Assembly (NCBI GenBank): GCA_014925825.1
Contig: JACGCK010000012.1
Span: 658,962 to 722,961, forward strand
DNA: 64,000 nucleotides
Source of the DNA: Pholiota molesta
Taxonomy: Eukaryota; Basidiomycota; Agaricomycetes; Agaricales; Strophariaceae
Reading direction: 5' to 3'
Shown: positions 1-10,502 of the stretch, one piece after another
Numbering within the stretch: the stretch's first letter is position 1
Layout of the letters: every line of letters begins with the position of its first letter
The notes under the pieces: generated by a model
What the model was told of the DNA's origin: nothing
Seen by the model: the letters and a program-made list of their open reading frames with translations, nothing else
The model's database searches: none
Program-made: the position numbers and the translations under genes

Positions 1-213
1 CTTGAGCTACGTCTGGTTTGATGGCACAACCTGAACACGTCTCGTCCGCCCACACCCCCCTCCTGGCTGGTAAGTGACTTGCAAGCCTGTCTGTGAGTCG
101 CCGAAAGAATCATCGATGGTCCTGTTCACGACTCCAGCAAAGACCAGAGAGGGGAGAAGCCAAGCAAAAACCAGCCAAGAAAGAGCACCAGGCCCACGTC
201 GTAAGATGACCAT
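1..213 (-). CDS. Secreted or membrane protein, N-terminal part, cut by window edge
   Basis: The reading frame starts at 213 with a clear signal peptide (hydrophobic core SWLVFAWLLPSLVFA), followed by a NRTIDDSFGD-type beginning that is common in agaricomycete single-pass membrane proteins. The same general family appears at 3489-5152. In frame the protein reads to QPGGG and then loses sense, but a second frame directly downstream gives WADETCSGCAIKPDVAQ, which is the expected continuation. The switch falls on a run of six C (plus strand 55-60); one more base joins the two frames. Either a base is missing in the sequence or the gene is broken here. The rest lies beyond the left edge. Function is unknown; by family it is likely an extracellular domain anchored in the plasma membrane. 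Confidence 0.6.
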
Positions 214-785
214 CGTGGCGGGAATGAAAAGGGGAACACTATCACTGTTGGAGTCAGCGCTTGGTAGTAACGGCTCAACCTTTCCTCCCCTTTCGCCTAC
301 TGATAGGCATCAGATGGGTATCATATAAGGTCTAGGGCGTTGCACATGGTAACCTTCTTAGTTCTAAAATGGAGCGCAACATATCAAACCTTCGTAAAAC
401 AACTCTTTTTCAATATTTTGTGAGATAAGCAAATACTTATACCACCTATACCACCTCAGAGTCCAAGGGGACTACGGATTTCGCGAAGCAGAGAGATTTT
501 CGGACGGAATCCGCGGCCGTTTCATTGTGAGATTGGGTTGATGAAATGATGTTGGTTTGAGCCAGGTGAGGTGGCAGCGCCAGGGCAGCGCACGTTGAGC
601 GCACCAGAGCGCACCCGCAAATGACAGAAAGCGTTAACCGGTCACGCGATAAACAACTAAAATCAGTGACGTCACATACTTGGGAACGGTCGCGTGACAT
701 TCCCGTGTTATTTGTCCCTATTGACGCGTTCAACGGTTGCGAATTTCGAGAACGCTGCCAAAGTTGTACTCGCCCCTTTTCTTCA
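214..785. other. Intergenic region between divergent genes
   Basis: This is the shared upstream region of the leftward gene starting at 213 and the rightward NEDD1 gene starting at 786. Open frames here are short and antisense to one another. I see no further gene. Confidence 0.5.
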
Positions 786-3059
786 ATGCTTGCGACGACG
801 ACAACAGACGCTCTGTGCGTCGCAGACCCAGCAACCTTGAAACAAACACCCTCGTCTCTACCGTCGTGTCTCGATCTCCTCGATACACCAACGGCTAGCG
901 CTTGGGCACCCGATAATTCATGTCTCTATATCAGCGCGGCGCACACAATTCAAAGATACGAATCAACTTCGAACACTTTGCGAAATGTATATACCCACGA
1001 GGCCGCAGAAAGTATCACGTATATGGTTGCGAGAGATCATGCATCCGTCGTCTTCAGCGCAGGAAGCAAGGTCCATGTTCTTGACTCGGATCAAATATCC
1101 CAAACATTCGAAACTCATAAAGGACCAGTCAACTCATTATCACTATCGAACGACAACACCCTAATTGCGTCGACTTCTTCTGGAGCTGTTCATGTCCACA
1201 ATCTGACTCTCGGATCTCACACGGTGATAAGAGGGTTGGCTAATTTCGAGATTAGTACATGTGCCTTTCACTCTCATACTCGCACAAGACTCTTAGTAGC
1301 TGCTGGAAAGCAACTCATGGTCTTTGATACCACTCGACCATCGGGCCCCATGAAAACTATCATCACCACGGGAGACATCGTAGCGGTTGCGTGCAGTCCA
1401 TTCAGCAAGACTTTGGTAGCAGTCGCAACGTCCGGGGGATTTGTAGGTCTCATTGATTTGGAGAAGGAAAAAGCGTGCGTGCGATCTCTCGCTTGGTTTA
1501 CAAAGCTCAAATATTTTATAGACTCTTCCGCACCCTCAATGTCAAGGTAGCACTCTCGGCGCTAGGATTTTCGCCAGAAGGAGCGGCCATCTATTTAGGA
1601 ACTGAAACAGGAAAAATACTAGTTGTAGATCTTCGTGCACTAGATAAACCACCCAGGTCCATTGACGTTAGCGAAACTGGCAGTCGGGTTCAGACAATTA
1701 GCATCCAGGTATGATTTTCTTGTGCCCATTAAATACGATGCTTATATTTCCCTCTAGAAAAAGTCAAAGAATGCTCTCACTAAGACTCCCATGGCAGCAG
1801 CTATGACTAAGAAAACTCCCGTAGATGTTCCTCGTCGAACTACATCGAAAACCGTCCCATCTCCCGCTCGCAAGCCAAGCGTGGTGTCATCACCTAGCAC
1901 CCGCAGAGTGGTATCTACTACTTCTCCATCTAAACGTACAGCCGCAGAAACAAAGAGGATTCTGTCTCCGAAACGAGATCCGCACGGAAATAGTGACGAT
2001 CCTCGTGAACTTGCAGGTAGGTCCTTCTTTTTCTTTCAGCAATGAAGAAGCTAACTCCTCTCAGGTCAATTGGACGAACTGGCTGCCCTTCGGCGAGGCA
2101 AACCAGGTACGACGCCCGTCAAGAAGCAACATCCGCCTTTGGAGAACTCCCGCCGTGCCATTGCATCTGCGTCTGCCCCTTCGAGTCGGAAAGCATCGAC
2201 CGCCAGCACAACGTCAGCTCCAAGGACGCGCATCTCACCGGAAATCGTTGTGACTTCTGGCTCAGCCACCTCTGCCTCTCGACCTTCTTCCTCTGCCTCC
2301 CGAGTCTCTCGAAGTACCACTACCACCGCTACCACACTCGAATCATCTCCTGTCCAGGCGCGACTGCGAGCAGGCTCAGTCGCGACGCGAGCAAGCATGA
2401 CGCCATCGCCTGACCTTCCGGACCCACACCTCGAGCCAGTGACACCCGTTTCCGAACAAAAGCAGCGCAAGAAAGGCATGAGCGTACTTGGCCTCGGCAC
2501 GCCCGAAGTCGACCGCTGGATCCGCGCCGGAACTGAGGACGAGCGACAGCCGCGCGGCAAAGGCGCTGTCAACGGGAAAGGCAAGACCGTCGGGTTTGAA
2601 GACGAAGGTGCCGATAGCGATGACGGAGACGCTCGGGAGCGCAACCGCATCTTGTCCATGCAGATCTCGCCTCGCCGCGGCGGCGTACCCAGAGCCGTCC
2701 CGAGCAGCGCATCGGGCTCGGTCGACGCGTGGAACGCGTCTCCGGCCTCGGACGGCTCCCTCAGCGCGGCGAACGGCGGCGCATCTGGCTCTCCTGCGGC
2801 CAGCGGCAGCGGCGGCGGGGGCGGTGCGTCGGCACACGAGCTGCTGCGCACGATTGTGCAGGATGTCATGTATGATTATCAGCGGGACACCAAGGCGGAG
2901 ATGATGGGGCTTCACCTGGACTTACTGAGGATGGGCCGCGGGTGGAAGACGGAGCTGAGGACGCTCATGGATGAGTATGTGGGAGATTTGAGGGATTTGA
3001 GGGAGGAGAATCAGAGACTGCGATCGGAGAATGAGCGCTTGAGGAGGGGCGCTTATTAG
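786..3059 (+). CDS. NEDD1: NEDD1-like WD40 protein, gamma-tubulin ring complex targeting factor
   Basis: Four exons (786-1474, 1522-1708, 1758-2016, 2065-3059) give about 709 residues. All three introns have GT..AG ends and 47-49 bases. Residues 1 to about 300 form WD40-type repeats (for example ACSPFSKTLVAVATSGGFV and ALGFSPEGAAIYLGTETGK). A long Ser/Thr/Pro-rich linker with basic SPxK/SPxR motifs follows. The last 75 residues are helical, with HELLRTIVQDVMYDYQ, then a hydrophobic LHLDLLRMGRGWKTEL stretch and a final coiled coil ENQRLRSENERLRR. This order and the C-terminal helix match NEDD1, whose C terminus binds gamma-tubulin complexes and whose WD40 part docks on spindle or centrosome factors. 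I chose the ATG at 786 because the WD40 frame becomes protein-like there; an in-frame ATG lies upstream at 621. Low-complexity sequence around 2760-2830 is rich in Gly/Ser codons. Confidence 0.8.
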
Positions 3060-3488
3060 ATGCGCACGCTTTCCTCTGTACATATATATGTTGTATGTCC
3101 CGATCATATTAGGAATTGTAGTTTTCGGATGGGTCTAAACACCTGGCGGATCCCCGGCAAAGCTGGTTGACCGTCCTCTAATTTGCATGATTGCATCTAC
3201 TGTAGTAACTGTCATAATTTGGGTATAATGGAGGGCAAATGCAACATAAGACTCCATATTGATTATATTGCCAAAAACGTTGAAAGTATGCTCAGAGGTA
3301 TGTCGTAAAATTGCGAGTTCGTTATTGGCATAACTAGATACATTACAATAGATTACATATTACAATCCGGGATATAGAGATGTAGAAAAATCTCGAGTCC
3401 GAGAACAGAGCTAGCAAAGAAAAAGGAACATGTCAGTAACGTGAAAGTCGTCGCAGGAAAATGGCCGCCACGCGTTCAACCACATATC
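3060..3488. other. Intergenic region between convergent genes
   Basis: This holds the 3' flanks of NEDD1 and of the leftward gene ending at 3489. It is AT-rich and I see no gene in it. Confidence 0.5.
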
Positions 3489-5152
3489 TTATCCGGCTGT
3501 ATACTGCGGAGGAATCTCTTCGACATCTGTCGCCATATCCGAAGGTAGTCGGATACCACTATCTTGGTGCACAACAAGTCTGGAGGATGAAGCTGACGCT
3601 CCACTGGTGGGAGGAGATGGCAAACCACCATCGTTTCGTCGCACCGGTCGCAGAGCAGCAGCAGTGGCCTCCGCCTCTAATCGTTCCTTTTCGCTTCGCG
3701 GTGAAGACAGGTTGCCAGAGCTTGCGGAAGCGTACGCCAAGGCACCGGGAGGCTCTCGCCTGGTCGAGATACTCGACATAGCTTGGTGCCCTGCGCTGGC
3801 GGCAGTCGAAGCGAACGTGCTTGGAGCACCTGTGCTGGGCGGATCCACGGATTGGCTGAAATTTGAGGTGCTGAAGCTAGGCATCTGATTATGGCCACGT
3901 CCGCCGTTCGTCATATTTGCTGGGACTTGTTCGCCGCTGGACTTGGCGTAGCCATCGAGGACTGACGTCTGCATTGAGACAGGCGAGTAGACAAATGGTT
4001 GTGGAGTAAGATCGGAGGGTTTCTTTCCCTTCTCATCTAGCGATAAAACCCTTCTTTCACGGCGGCGAATATACAAGAAACCAAGGACGGCCAGAACAAT
4101 GAGGACGAGGCCGCCTACGACACCCCCGACAATGGCGCCTGTATTGCTCTTGACCTTATTCTGATCCAAGGAGTTAGCAGGGGGTGAAGAGGTGGTAGTA
4201 TTTTGGGGAGTTGTGCCATTTTGGATCACTAGATAGTCCAGTGTCAACGGCGTGGTCTGGTTGTTTCCTTGGAACAGAACGACGATTTGATGATTTCCCT
4301 GCGCATATTGTTTCGTTTCGAAGAATTTCTGGTTGTAAACGGTACCGGAATTGGCAGGAAGGCCTGGCAAGAGAAAATTCACAGGAGTTTCCCCATCGAC
4401 CGAATAAGTCGATGTTGTAGCAGCGTGAGGCCATTCCGTGGGTATGAATCCATACCAACTCAAAGATACACCTCCAATGCATATGACATGAGAACCACAG
4501 CGTCCAGCAAGCTTTGATGAGACTTACCTGTGAAATTAAAGGTGAATGCTGAGTTCGTTTGCGCCGTGTAATTCGCCGTGCCTCCCAAGGCCTGCCATCC
4601 TTGACCAAATGCAGAAAGCACTTGTGGGGAGCCATTGTCGATAAGAATAGTCTTGTTTTCCAACGGCACGGTTGTGGATGGAACATATTGAATCTGATCG
4701 AACCAAAATGTTTGCGATTTCATGACTGTAGCATTCACGGTAAGCAGATGCGGCCCGTCCACCAACGTAGTCTGTGCGCAAAATAGCCAGTTGTTTTCAG
4801 GAAATGCGAAGGGCGTCGTGGCACCGATGCTGATGTGGTCGACGAAACATTCCCAGGTAGGATCCAGAACCCCAGAGTCGTTGCGAAGATTGTTGCTGCC
4901 ATAAACTCTGATTTGTGTGCCTAGATTCGTTTTGTTGTGGTCGGCGTTAATGGGATATGAGTTGTAGATGAGAACAAACTAACCGTTGAAGCTATAAGCA
5001 AGACTAGCATTCAGCGTCGTTCCGTGCAATGTGTTCTCGAACGCTGGCCCATAGTTTCCCTGGTTATTCTGGCTTCCACTAGAATCTGCGAACCAAGGCC
5101 CGACATATTGGATGCCAGAGTCCGTATCGTCTACCACAACTGCATTGGGCAT
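3489..5152 (-). CDS. Single-pass membrane protein of the agaricomycete DDTD...TM family
   Basis: Three exons (5152-4984, 4920-4528, 4471-3489) give about 514 residues. The start MPNAVVVDDTDSGIQY is the usual start of this family and carries no signal peptide in this frame. The outer half has two beta-sandwich-like segments, each with FNG/FTG-type ends and many N-glycosylation sites (NNQTTPLTLDY, NATV, NYTAQ). A single membrane span follows (GGVVGGLVLIVLAVLGFLYI) and then RRRERR, which sets the cytoplasmic side. The tail of about 180 residues is Ser/Pro-rich and disordered. Such proteins are numerous in mushrooms and their function is not known; a wall-sensing or carbohydrate-binding role is only a guess. 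The gene at 1-213 looks related. Confidence 0.75.
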
Positions 5153-5917
5153 CGTGGCTCGGAAACTGCGAGGTATCAAAGGTAAAGAAGGCCGAGAGTG
5201 GGCTTAAGCTGACGACGTTGAGACCAGTTCCGACCAAGGAGAGGCGGTGCTGGCGCCATTGGAAAACTGATTATGATCAGCTCATTATCTCATCATCGTT
5301 TTAGGCGTACCGACGCCTACCGACGCTCGCGGCTCCATTGAGTTATCGGGGAACCAACGGGGAACGTTTGCCGGTTAAATGAAAGTACTATGTCAGGAAG
5401 AGAAAGAATTCTATGTATCAACTATGTATGCAAACTTTTCAATACGAGTATACCCTCTGAACAACGTCAATTCCGTTCATTGAACTCAGATTGAACAGAG
5501 TTTGTCATGAGATAAGTAATAGATGAAACCGTCGAGGCTCCGACTCGACCGAAATTTAACGAATGACATGGCCGCTTCAGTTATTTCTGACGGTCTTCTG
5601 CCATCAAACTATCCAAAACCAAGGCAATACGTAACAAGGCAAACTCAAGCATCTAGATCTAGGAATAACAAAGGGTCAATAAAAACCTGCAATTTGAGCT
5701 CAATAAATGAAATACTAATAACACGCTGGTATGTAGCGATACATGTACAATATATACAACATAGATAGTCCCTGAAATGCGATAGATATTATGTGAACCC
5801 AAATTGCTACTTAGCCCTCTATGGGATGTAAATCTTTGAATAGCCTTCGACACTGGATAAGATTTCCGCAAGAAAAGAAAAAGTGCAGTTAGCAGTGTCC
5901 TTTTAGAAAGAAGGCAG
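5153..5917. other. Intergenic region
   Basis: This contains the upstream region of the leftward membrane-protein gene (start 5152) and the downstream region of the leftward RING gene (end 5918). Only short unsupported frames are present. Confidence 0.5.
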
Positions 5918-8753
5918 CTATACGAACGATTGACGACAACATGGACAGCAATGCTTAGTGGGTGAGCTCTTGGATGCCAGCGCCTCTCGACAATTATCGC
6001 ACATCGCTAGACATCTAAGTCGACAGAGAATGAAGTTAGCTAAAAATTCCATACCGCAAGAGTGGAAGGGATAGTAAACGCACCGACACGGCCAACAAAT
6101 AATGTCCCTCTTCTCGCTCGTACAAATGACGCAGGCATCCACGAAACTCTTCTCCGTGTCGGAATCGGGGTCGAAGATCGTCTGCTTGCCAGATGGCACA
6201 TCCCATGCCTCATCCTCTCCATCCTCTCCGTCCCATAATCGGCGCTCTCCAGCAGCACCCTCTTGCCGGACGAGCGCATTCCACCGCCTTCTTGTCAGAG
6301 GGCCCGAAAACCGGTCCTCTGTCCCATGCACCAAATGTGCGAGCACCATCTCCCCGTGGCCGCCAGCGCTCCCCACAGCCGAGGTCGATGCGCCACCATT
6401 CCGCAGGAAATCAGCGAACAAAGTGATCGCCTCCGCCTCGCGCTCCTCCTCATCCTCCAGTTCCTCACTCTCCTCATCGCTCTCAGCACGAACATCGTCC
6501 GACTCGGACAACGCGTGCTCCTCATCGTCGTCGCTGATATCCTCGCCGCGCAAGAACCGCTGATAGAGCGCCCGGTCCCGCCCGTCCTGGTCTTCCAGAG
6601 GCGCCACATCCACATCCCCACCGCGCGCCTTCTCCCCCTCCTGCCGCGCCACAGGCTCCCTCCCCCCCTTCCGCACGCTCTCAGAGATGCGCACGCGGCC
6701 GCGCGCGCGCTCGAGGAGGAACACGACGAGGCCCCGGAGCACGCCCCACAGCGTCGCCAGATACACATAGAACTCCCGCAGCCAGAGCCACCACTGCACG
6801 CCGCTGCCCCGCGCCGCGGCCGCCGCCTCCGTGTTCCCGAGGTCGACGGTGCGCACCTCGTTGTTGAACCCGCGCCGATATTGCGTCTGCGCCGACGCCC
6901 GGTTGCCCCTCCGCAGACGCCGGCTCTCGCTGGATTCCGGAAGGGTGTGGTCGCCGCGGTTGCGCGGAGGGCGCAGCGACGAGGGGCCGGCAGAGGAGGA
7001 CGCCGCTGTGCCATAGCGGACGTCGCTGACACCCGTTCGGCCCATGCGCACGATGCCGTGGGTCGGGGATGCGGTGGACGAGCCAATGGATCGGCGTCCT
7101 TTGCGCACTTTAACAGGCAGAGGGATCGGCGCCACCTCGTTTCCCCATCCCTTGAGGCCTGTGGCTTCCAGACTCGCAATCCCCACTCGGAGAAGGAGGA
7201 CCCCAAAGTCCTCGTCGAGCGGCAGGCTTGCGAAGAACCCTTGCGAGCCGTTTTCATCATCATCTATGCCGCAAAAAATGAGTACTTGTATGCTGGGCAT
7301 TCGCTGCGGACGTACCATGCAAGCTCGATCCATAGCCAATACCCAGCTGGCTGAATACGCGATCGATCCTTCCGCGTACGAGGAGTTGTGCGAAAGCGTT
7401 GAGGAACAATGTGAGTAGGATGGTGCAAATAAGCAGTGTTTCGAAAAAGTTTGGTATGTAGTTCAGTAGGGGTAGTTAACATGAGATGACGGACGACTGG
7501 AGGAGGTTGGTGTGGGCGGAGGAGGAACAGTGGCAAAACGTGAGCGTCTGTAATGAGAAAACAGAGTTCCATGAAAATGGAGCAGAGATAGCGTAGAGGA
7601 GAGTGCAGTTGGAATTAGTCGATGAGTTGAGAGCCGTTTTGAGATGGAGAGGAGATGGAACATCGTTAACTGTATATAATTAATACTGAACGCATATACA
7701 TTCGGCATGAAATCGTACCTGGAGAAGAGGAATGGTGATGGTAATGAGAACATGCTTATCAGGTCTTGAGGGACCGCCACCCAATGGTTTGTATGAGTGT
7801 GTTTGAGGGGAAGAGTACACATGCAGCAGGAATGCATAGCCAACCTGTGGAAATTTAATTGGCGTACACACGCAATAGGAATCACTCACCAAGTTGAATG
7901 GAGAAGTATTGGGATTGGCGCTACCAATCGGAAATCCAGTGCCCATCCCACCCAGCGCCTTGACGAATCCTTCCACCAGAAACGCAGAGCAGACGGCACA
8001 GAAAGTATGCCAACAAACATTACTCATGTCCTTCTCACTGCTCCATTGCACGATGTTATGCAGCCAGCCAAGAGCGGTCCATGATGGCAGTATTTCCGAC
8101 GTCTGTAACACTAGAAGAACCCAAATAACGAGCATCTTCGACAGGAAGTATGCCGAAGGGAGGTGTAGAATGAAGCGCGTGGACGTGCGAGAAAAGTCGA
8201 TAGGTAAGATTAAGTCGTACAGCCGTCGCAAAGTCTGGTATCGTGGGGCAAAGTTGGGGCCAAAACGATAAGCATGGCGTTCTCGGCGGTGATGAGGCAT
8301 ACGAGACGGTATTATGACATTCTGAATGCGATGAAGTAAGACAGCCTATCGTCAAGTATTCGTGAGTGATCAACACAAGATAAAATGATACGGCTGCAGG
8401 ACACACACCATTAGGAAGAGCCCCAGCATATACCAAGACGTGAAGAAAGCCCATGGCCCTGGAAAAAGATCTATCGAAGCTGCCTTTGCCGTCGCCTCCA
8501 ACTCAGGGTGATTAGGAGTCTGCAAGCTCCAGTCGATGCCCGCGCTTGTTGACGGGAACTGCGTCTGGTCCATCCCATTCCGATATATCCCTCTCCGTAT
8601 TCGCGCAAAGAGGTCGGTTGCCGGAAACATAGCCAAGATTGAGCTGAAGTTGAGGGATATATTGTAAGGCAGCAAGGACGTGGGTGGCACCAAGACCACT
8701 GACATGGCCCCCGGTGGCCCCGCGCTCGATGCAACTGCAGCTGCAGTTTCCAT
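5918..8753 (-). CDS. Multi-span membrane RING E3 ubiquitin ligase, Asi1/Asi3-like
   Basis: Exons are 8753-8409, 8321-7890, 7844-7719, 7669-7316, 7263-6084 and 6014-5918, giving about 844 residues. The N-terminal half has several membrane spans (MLVIWVLLVLQ, WHTFCAVCSAFLVEGF, ETLLICTILLTLFLNAF). A further hydrophobic segment is FYVYLATLWGVLRGLVVFLL. Acidic low-complexity stretches follow, and the C terminus is a RING of CVIC...WPCRCLAMCDNCRE...CPCCR form. The WPCRCL..C..CR signature is that of yeast Asi1/Asi3, ligases of inner nuclear membrane quality control; the role here is inferred. The fourth exon changes frame at a run of four G (7469-7472). The sequence before it (HVNYP) and after it (LLNYIPNFFETLL) joins smoothly with one more base, no acceptor AG exists between, and the whole CDS then becomes a multiple of three. 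I take this as a missing base. Confidence 0.7.
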
Positions 8754-9225
8754 CGCTGTAGGGACACAGCAAGCCGCAATATGACACGGAACCTAGCAAT
8801 AAGTAAGGTAGAAAGTACGCAGGGTCGTGAGCAAATGGCTGGGTGTGTGCATGCTCCAGAATCATCTTCATCGTCACTGCTCACGTAATCAGCTCATGCC
8901 AGGCGATGTCGTAGCCTTTCCTTTGCCGGTCTGCCGGCGAGCTCGAAAATCGCCTCTCCTCTCAAGTAAACGCAGGTCTCTTCGACACCTCCATGTTTTC
9001 TTCCACTTTCTTCAGGAGCCACGAAATCAACCTGAGTGACGTTGACTTTAGAGACAATTAAATTTTGACTAGAGAAATATAACGTCATTCTGGGTACCAC
9101 ATCATAGAAAAGGTCACCTACATACATGGTAACAAAATTCAATGTATGGCGCACAAGTGGTAAAATTCCCACCAGGCATCATAATCATTCAGTCGTATAT
9201 AATGTAGCCAGAATTATGCACAATG
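8754..9225. other. Upstream region of the RING gene
   Basis: No convincing gene. It lies between the start of the RING gene and the left end of the fold-back element. Confidence 0.4.
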
Positions 9226-10502
9226 CACAGGATGCAGTACCAAATAAATGTGTATTATTTATTTGGTGCTTTTGTAATAGTTTATTTACATCACACTGCA
9301 GATATCTGACAATGAAGTATTTGGAAGATATTTGGTACAATTTAATAGATAAAGATGTTCAATTTATCTGCTATATATGAGATGGTTTATCTGGTACAAA
9401 CTTTGCCGATAAATTGACACCCTTTATTTGGAGCATATTTACATATTGAGCAGGTTGATTATTTGACAACATATGTATATGACACAAACAAATAACATTT
9501 GAATAAAGAGAGCAATTTTTTTTGGTAGGAATATTTAAATAAATAAGGAGAGATTATTTGGTAGTTATTTGGTAGCAGATTTGCCTCGTCAAAGGGGCAA
9601 ATCTGAAATTTGCCGCACAAAAAACGGCAAATCTGGAATTTGCCTTGTCAGAGGGGCAAATTCGAAATTTGCCGTGCAAAAAACGGCAAATCTGGAATTT
9701 GCTGCACCAAAAACGGCAAATCCGAAATTTGCCATGCAAAAAACGGCAAATCTGGAATTTGCCTCGTCAAAGGGGCAAATTCGAAATTTGCCGCGCAAAA
9801 AATGGCAAATCCAAAATTTGCCACACCAAAAACGGCAAATCCGAAATTTGCCTCGTCAAAGGGGCAAATCACTGAGGTAAATTCCAGATTTGCCGTTTTT
9901 TTGCGCAGCAAATTTCGGATTTGCCGTTTTTGGTGCAGCAAATTCCAGATTTGCCGTTTTTTGTGTGGCAAATTTCGAATTTGCCCCTTTGACAAGGCAA
10001 ATTCCAGATTTGCCGTTTTTTGCATGGCAAATTTCGGATTTGCCCCTTTGACAAGGCAAATTCCAGATTTGCCGTTTTTTGCACGGCAAATTTTGGATTT
10101 GCCCCTTTGGCGAGGCAAATTTTGGATTTGCCATTTTGGCATGGCAAATCTGCTACCAAATAACTACCAAATAATGTCTCCTCATTTATCTAGATATTTC
10201 TACCAAATAACATTGCTCTCATTATTCAAATGTTATTTGTTTGTGTTATATAAATATGTTATTTAATAATCAACCCACTGAACATGTAAATATGCACCAA
10301 ATAAAGGGCATCAATTTATTTGCAAAGTTTCTATTAGATAAACCATCTCATATATAGCAGATAAATCGAACACTTTTATCTATTAAATTGTACCAAATAT
10401 CTTCCAAATACTTTGTTGTCAGATATCTGCAGTGTGATGTAAATAAACTATTACATAAGCACCGAATAAATAACACACATTTATTTGGTACTGCGCCCTG
10501 TG
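9226..10502. mobile_element. Fold-back element with terminal inverted arms and internal hairpin repeats
   Basis: The left end (CACAGGATGCAGTACC from 9226) matches the reverse complement of the right end (CACAGGGCGCAGTACC), and the match continues for several hundred bases as AT-rich arms rich in CCAAATA-type words. The inner part, 9580-10150, is a dense array of short palindromic units of the form GGCAAATCTGGAATTTGCC separated by two kinds of spacer, one with AAAAAAC and one with GTCAAAGGG. The mirror axis is near 9865-9880, where the only non-palindromic bases sit. The element has no coding capacity; frames seen in it are translations of the repeats. Ends starting CA(CA)GG hint at a hAT-type relative, but the flanks show no convincing 8 bp duplication (only ATG abuts both ends), so the class is uncertain. 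Confidence 0.8.
9580..10155. repeat. Array of short palindromic GGCAAAT...ATTTGCC units
   Basis: About twenty copies of a 19-20 base palindrome, each able to form a small hairpin, lie head to tail on both sides of the mirror axis of the fold-back element. Spacers alternate between an A-rich type and a GTCAAAGGG type. Confidence 0.8.

Noticed and set aside
2066..2869. 267-residue frame antisense to NEDD1
   Set aside because: It is a GC-rich shadow of the coding strand and has no splice or domain support.
6263..7354. 363-residue plus-strand frame and a 322-residue minus-strand frame over the RING gene
   Set aside because: Both are shadows of the RING gene; the membrane and RING motifs lie only in the chosen frame.
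7460..7480. An intron as explanation of the frame change in the RING gene
   Set aside because: No AG acceptor lies between the two good frames, so a missing base in the run of four G fits better.
9569..10266. Long open frames on both strands (103 to 218 residues) in the fold-back element
   Set aside because: They translate the palindromic repeats into repeated NLPRQRGKSEIC-like strings and appear in several frames at once.
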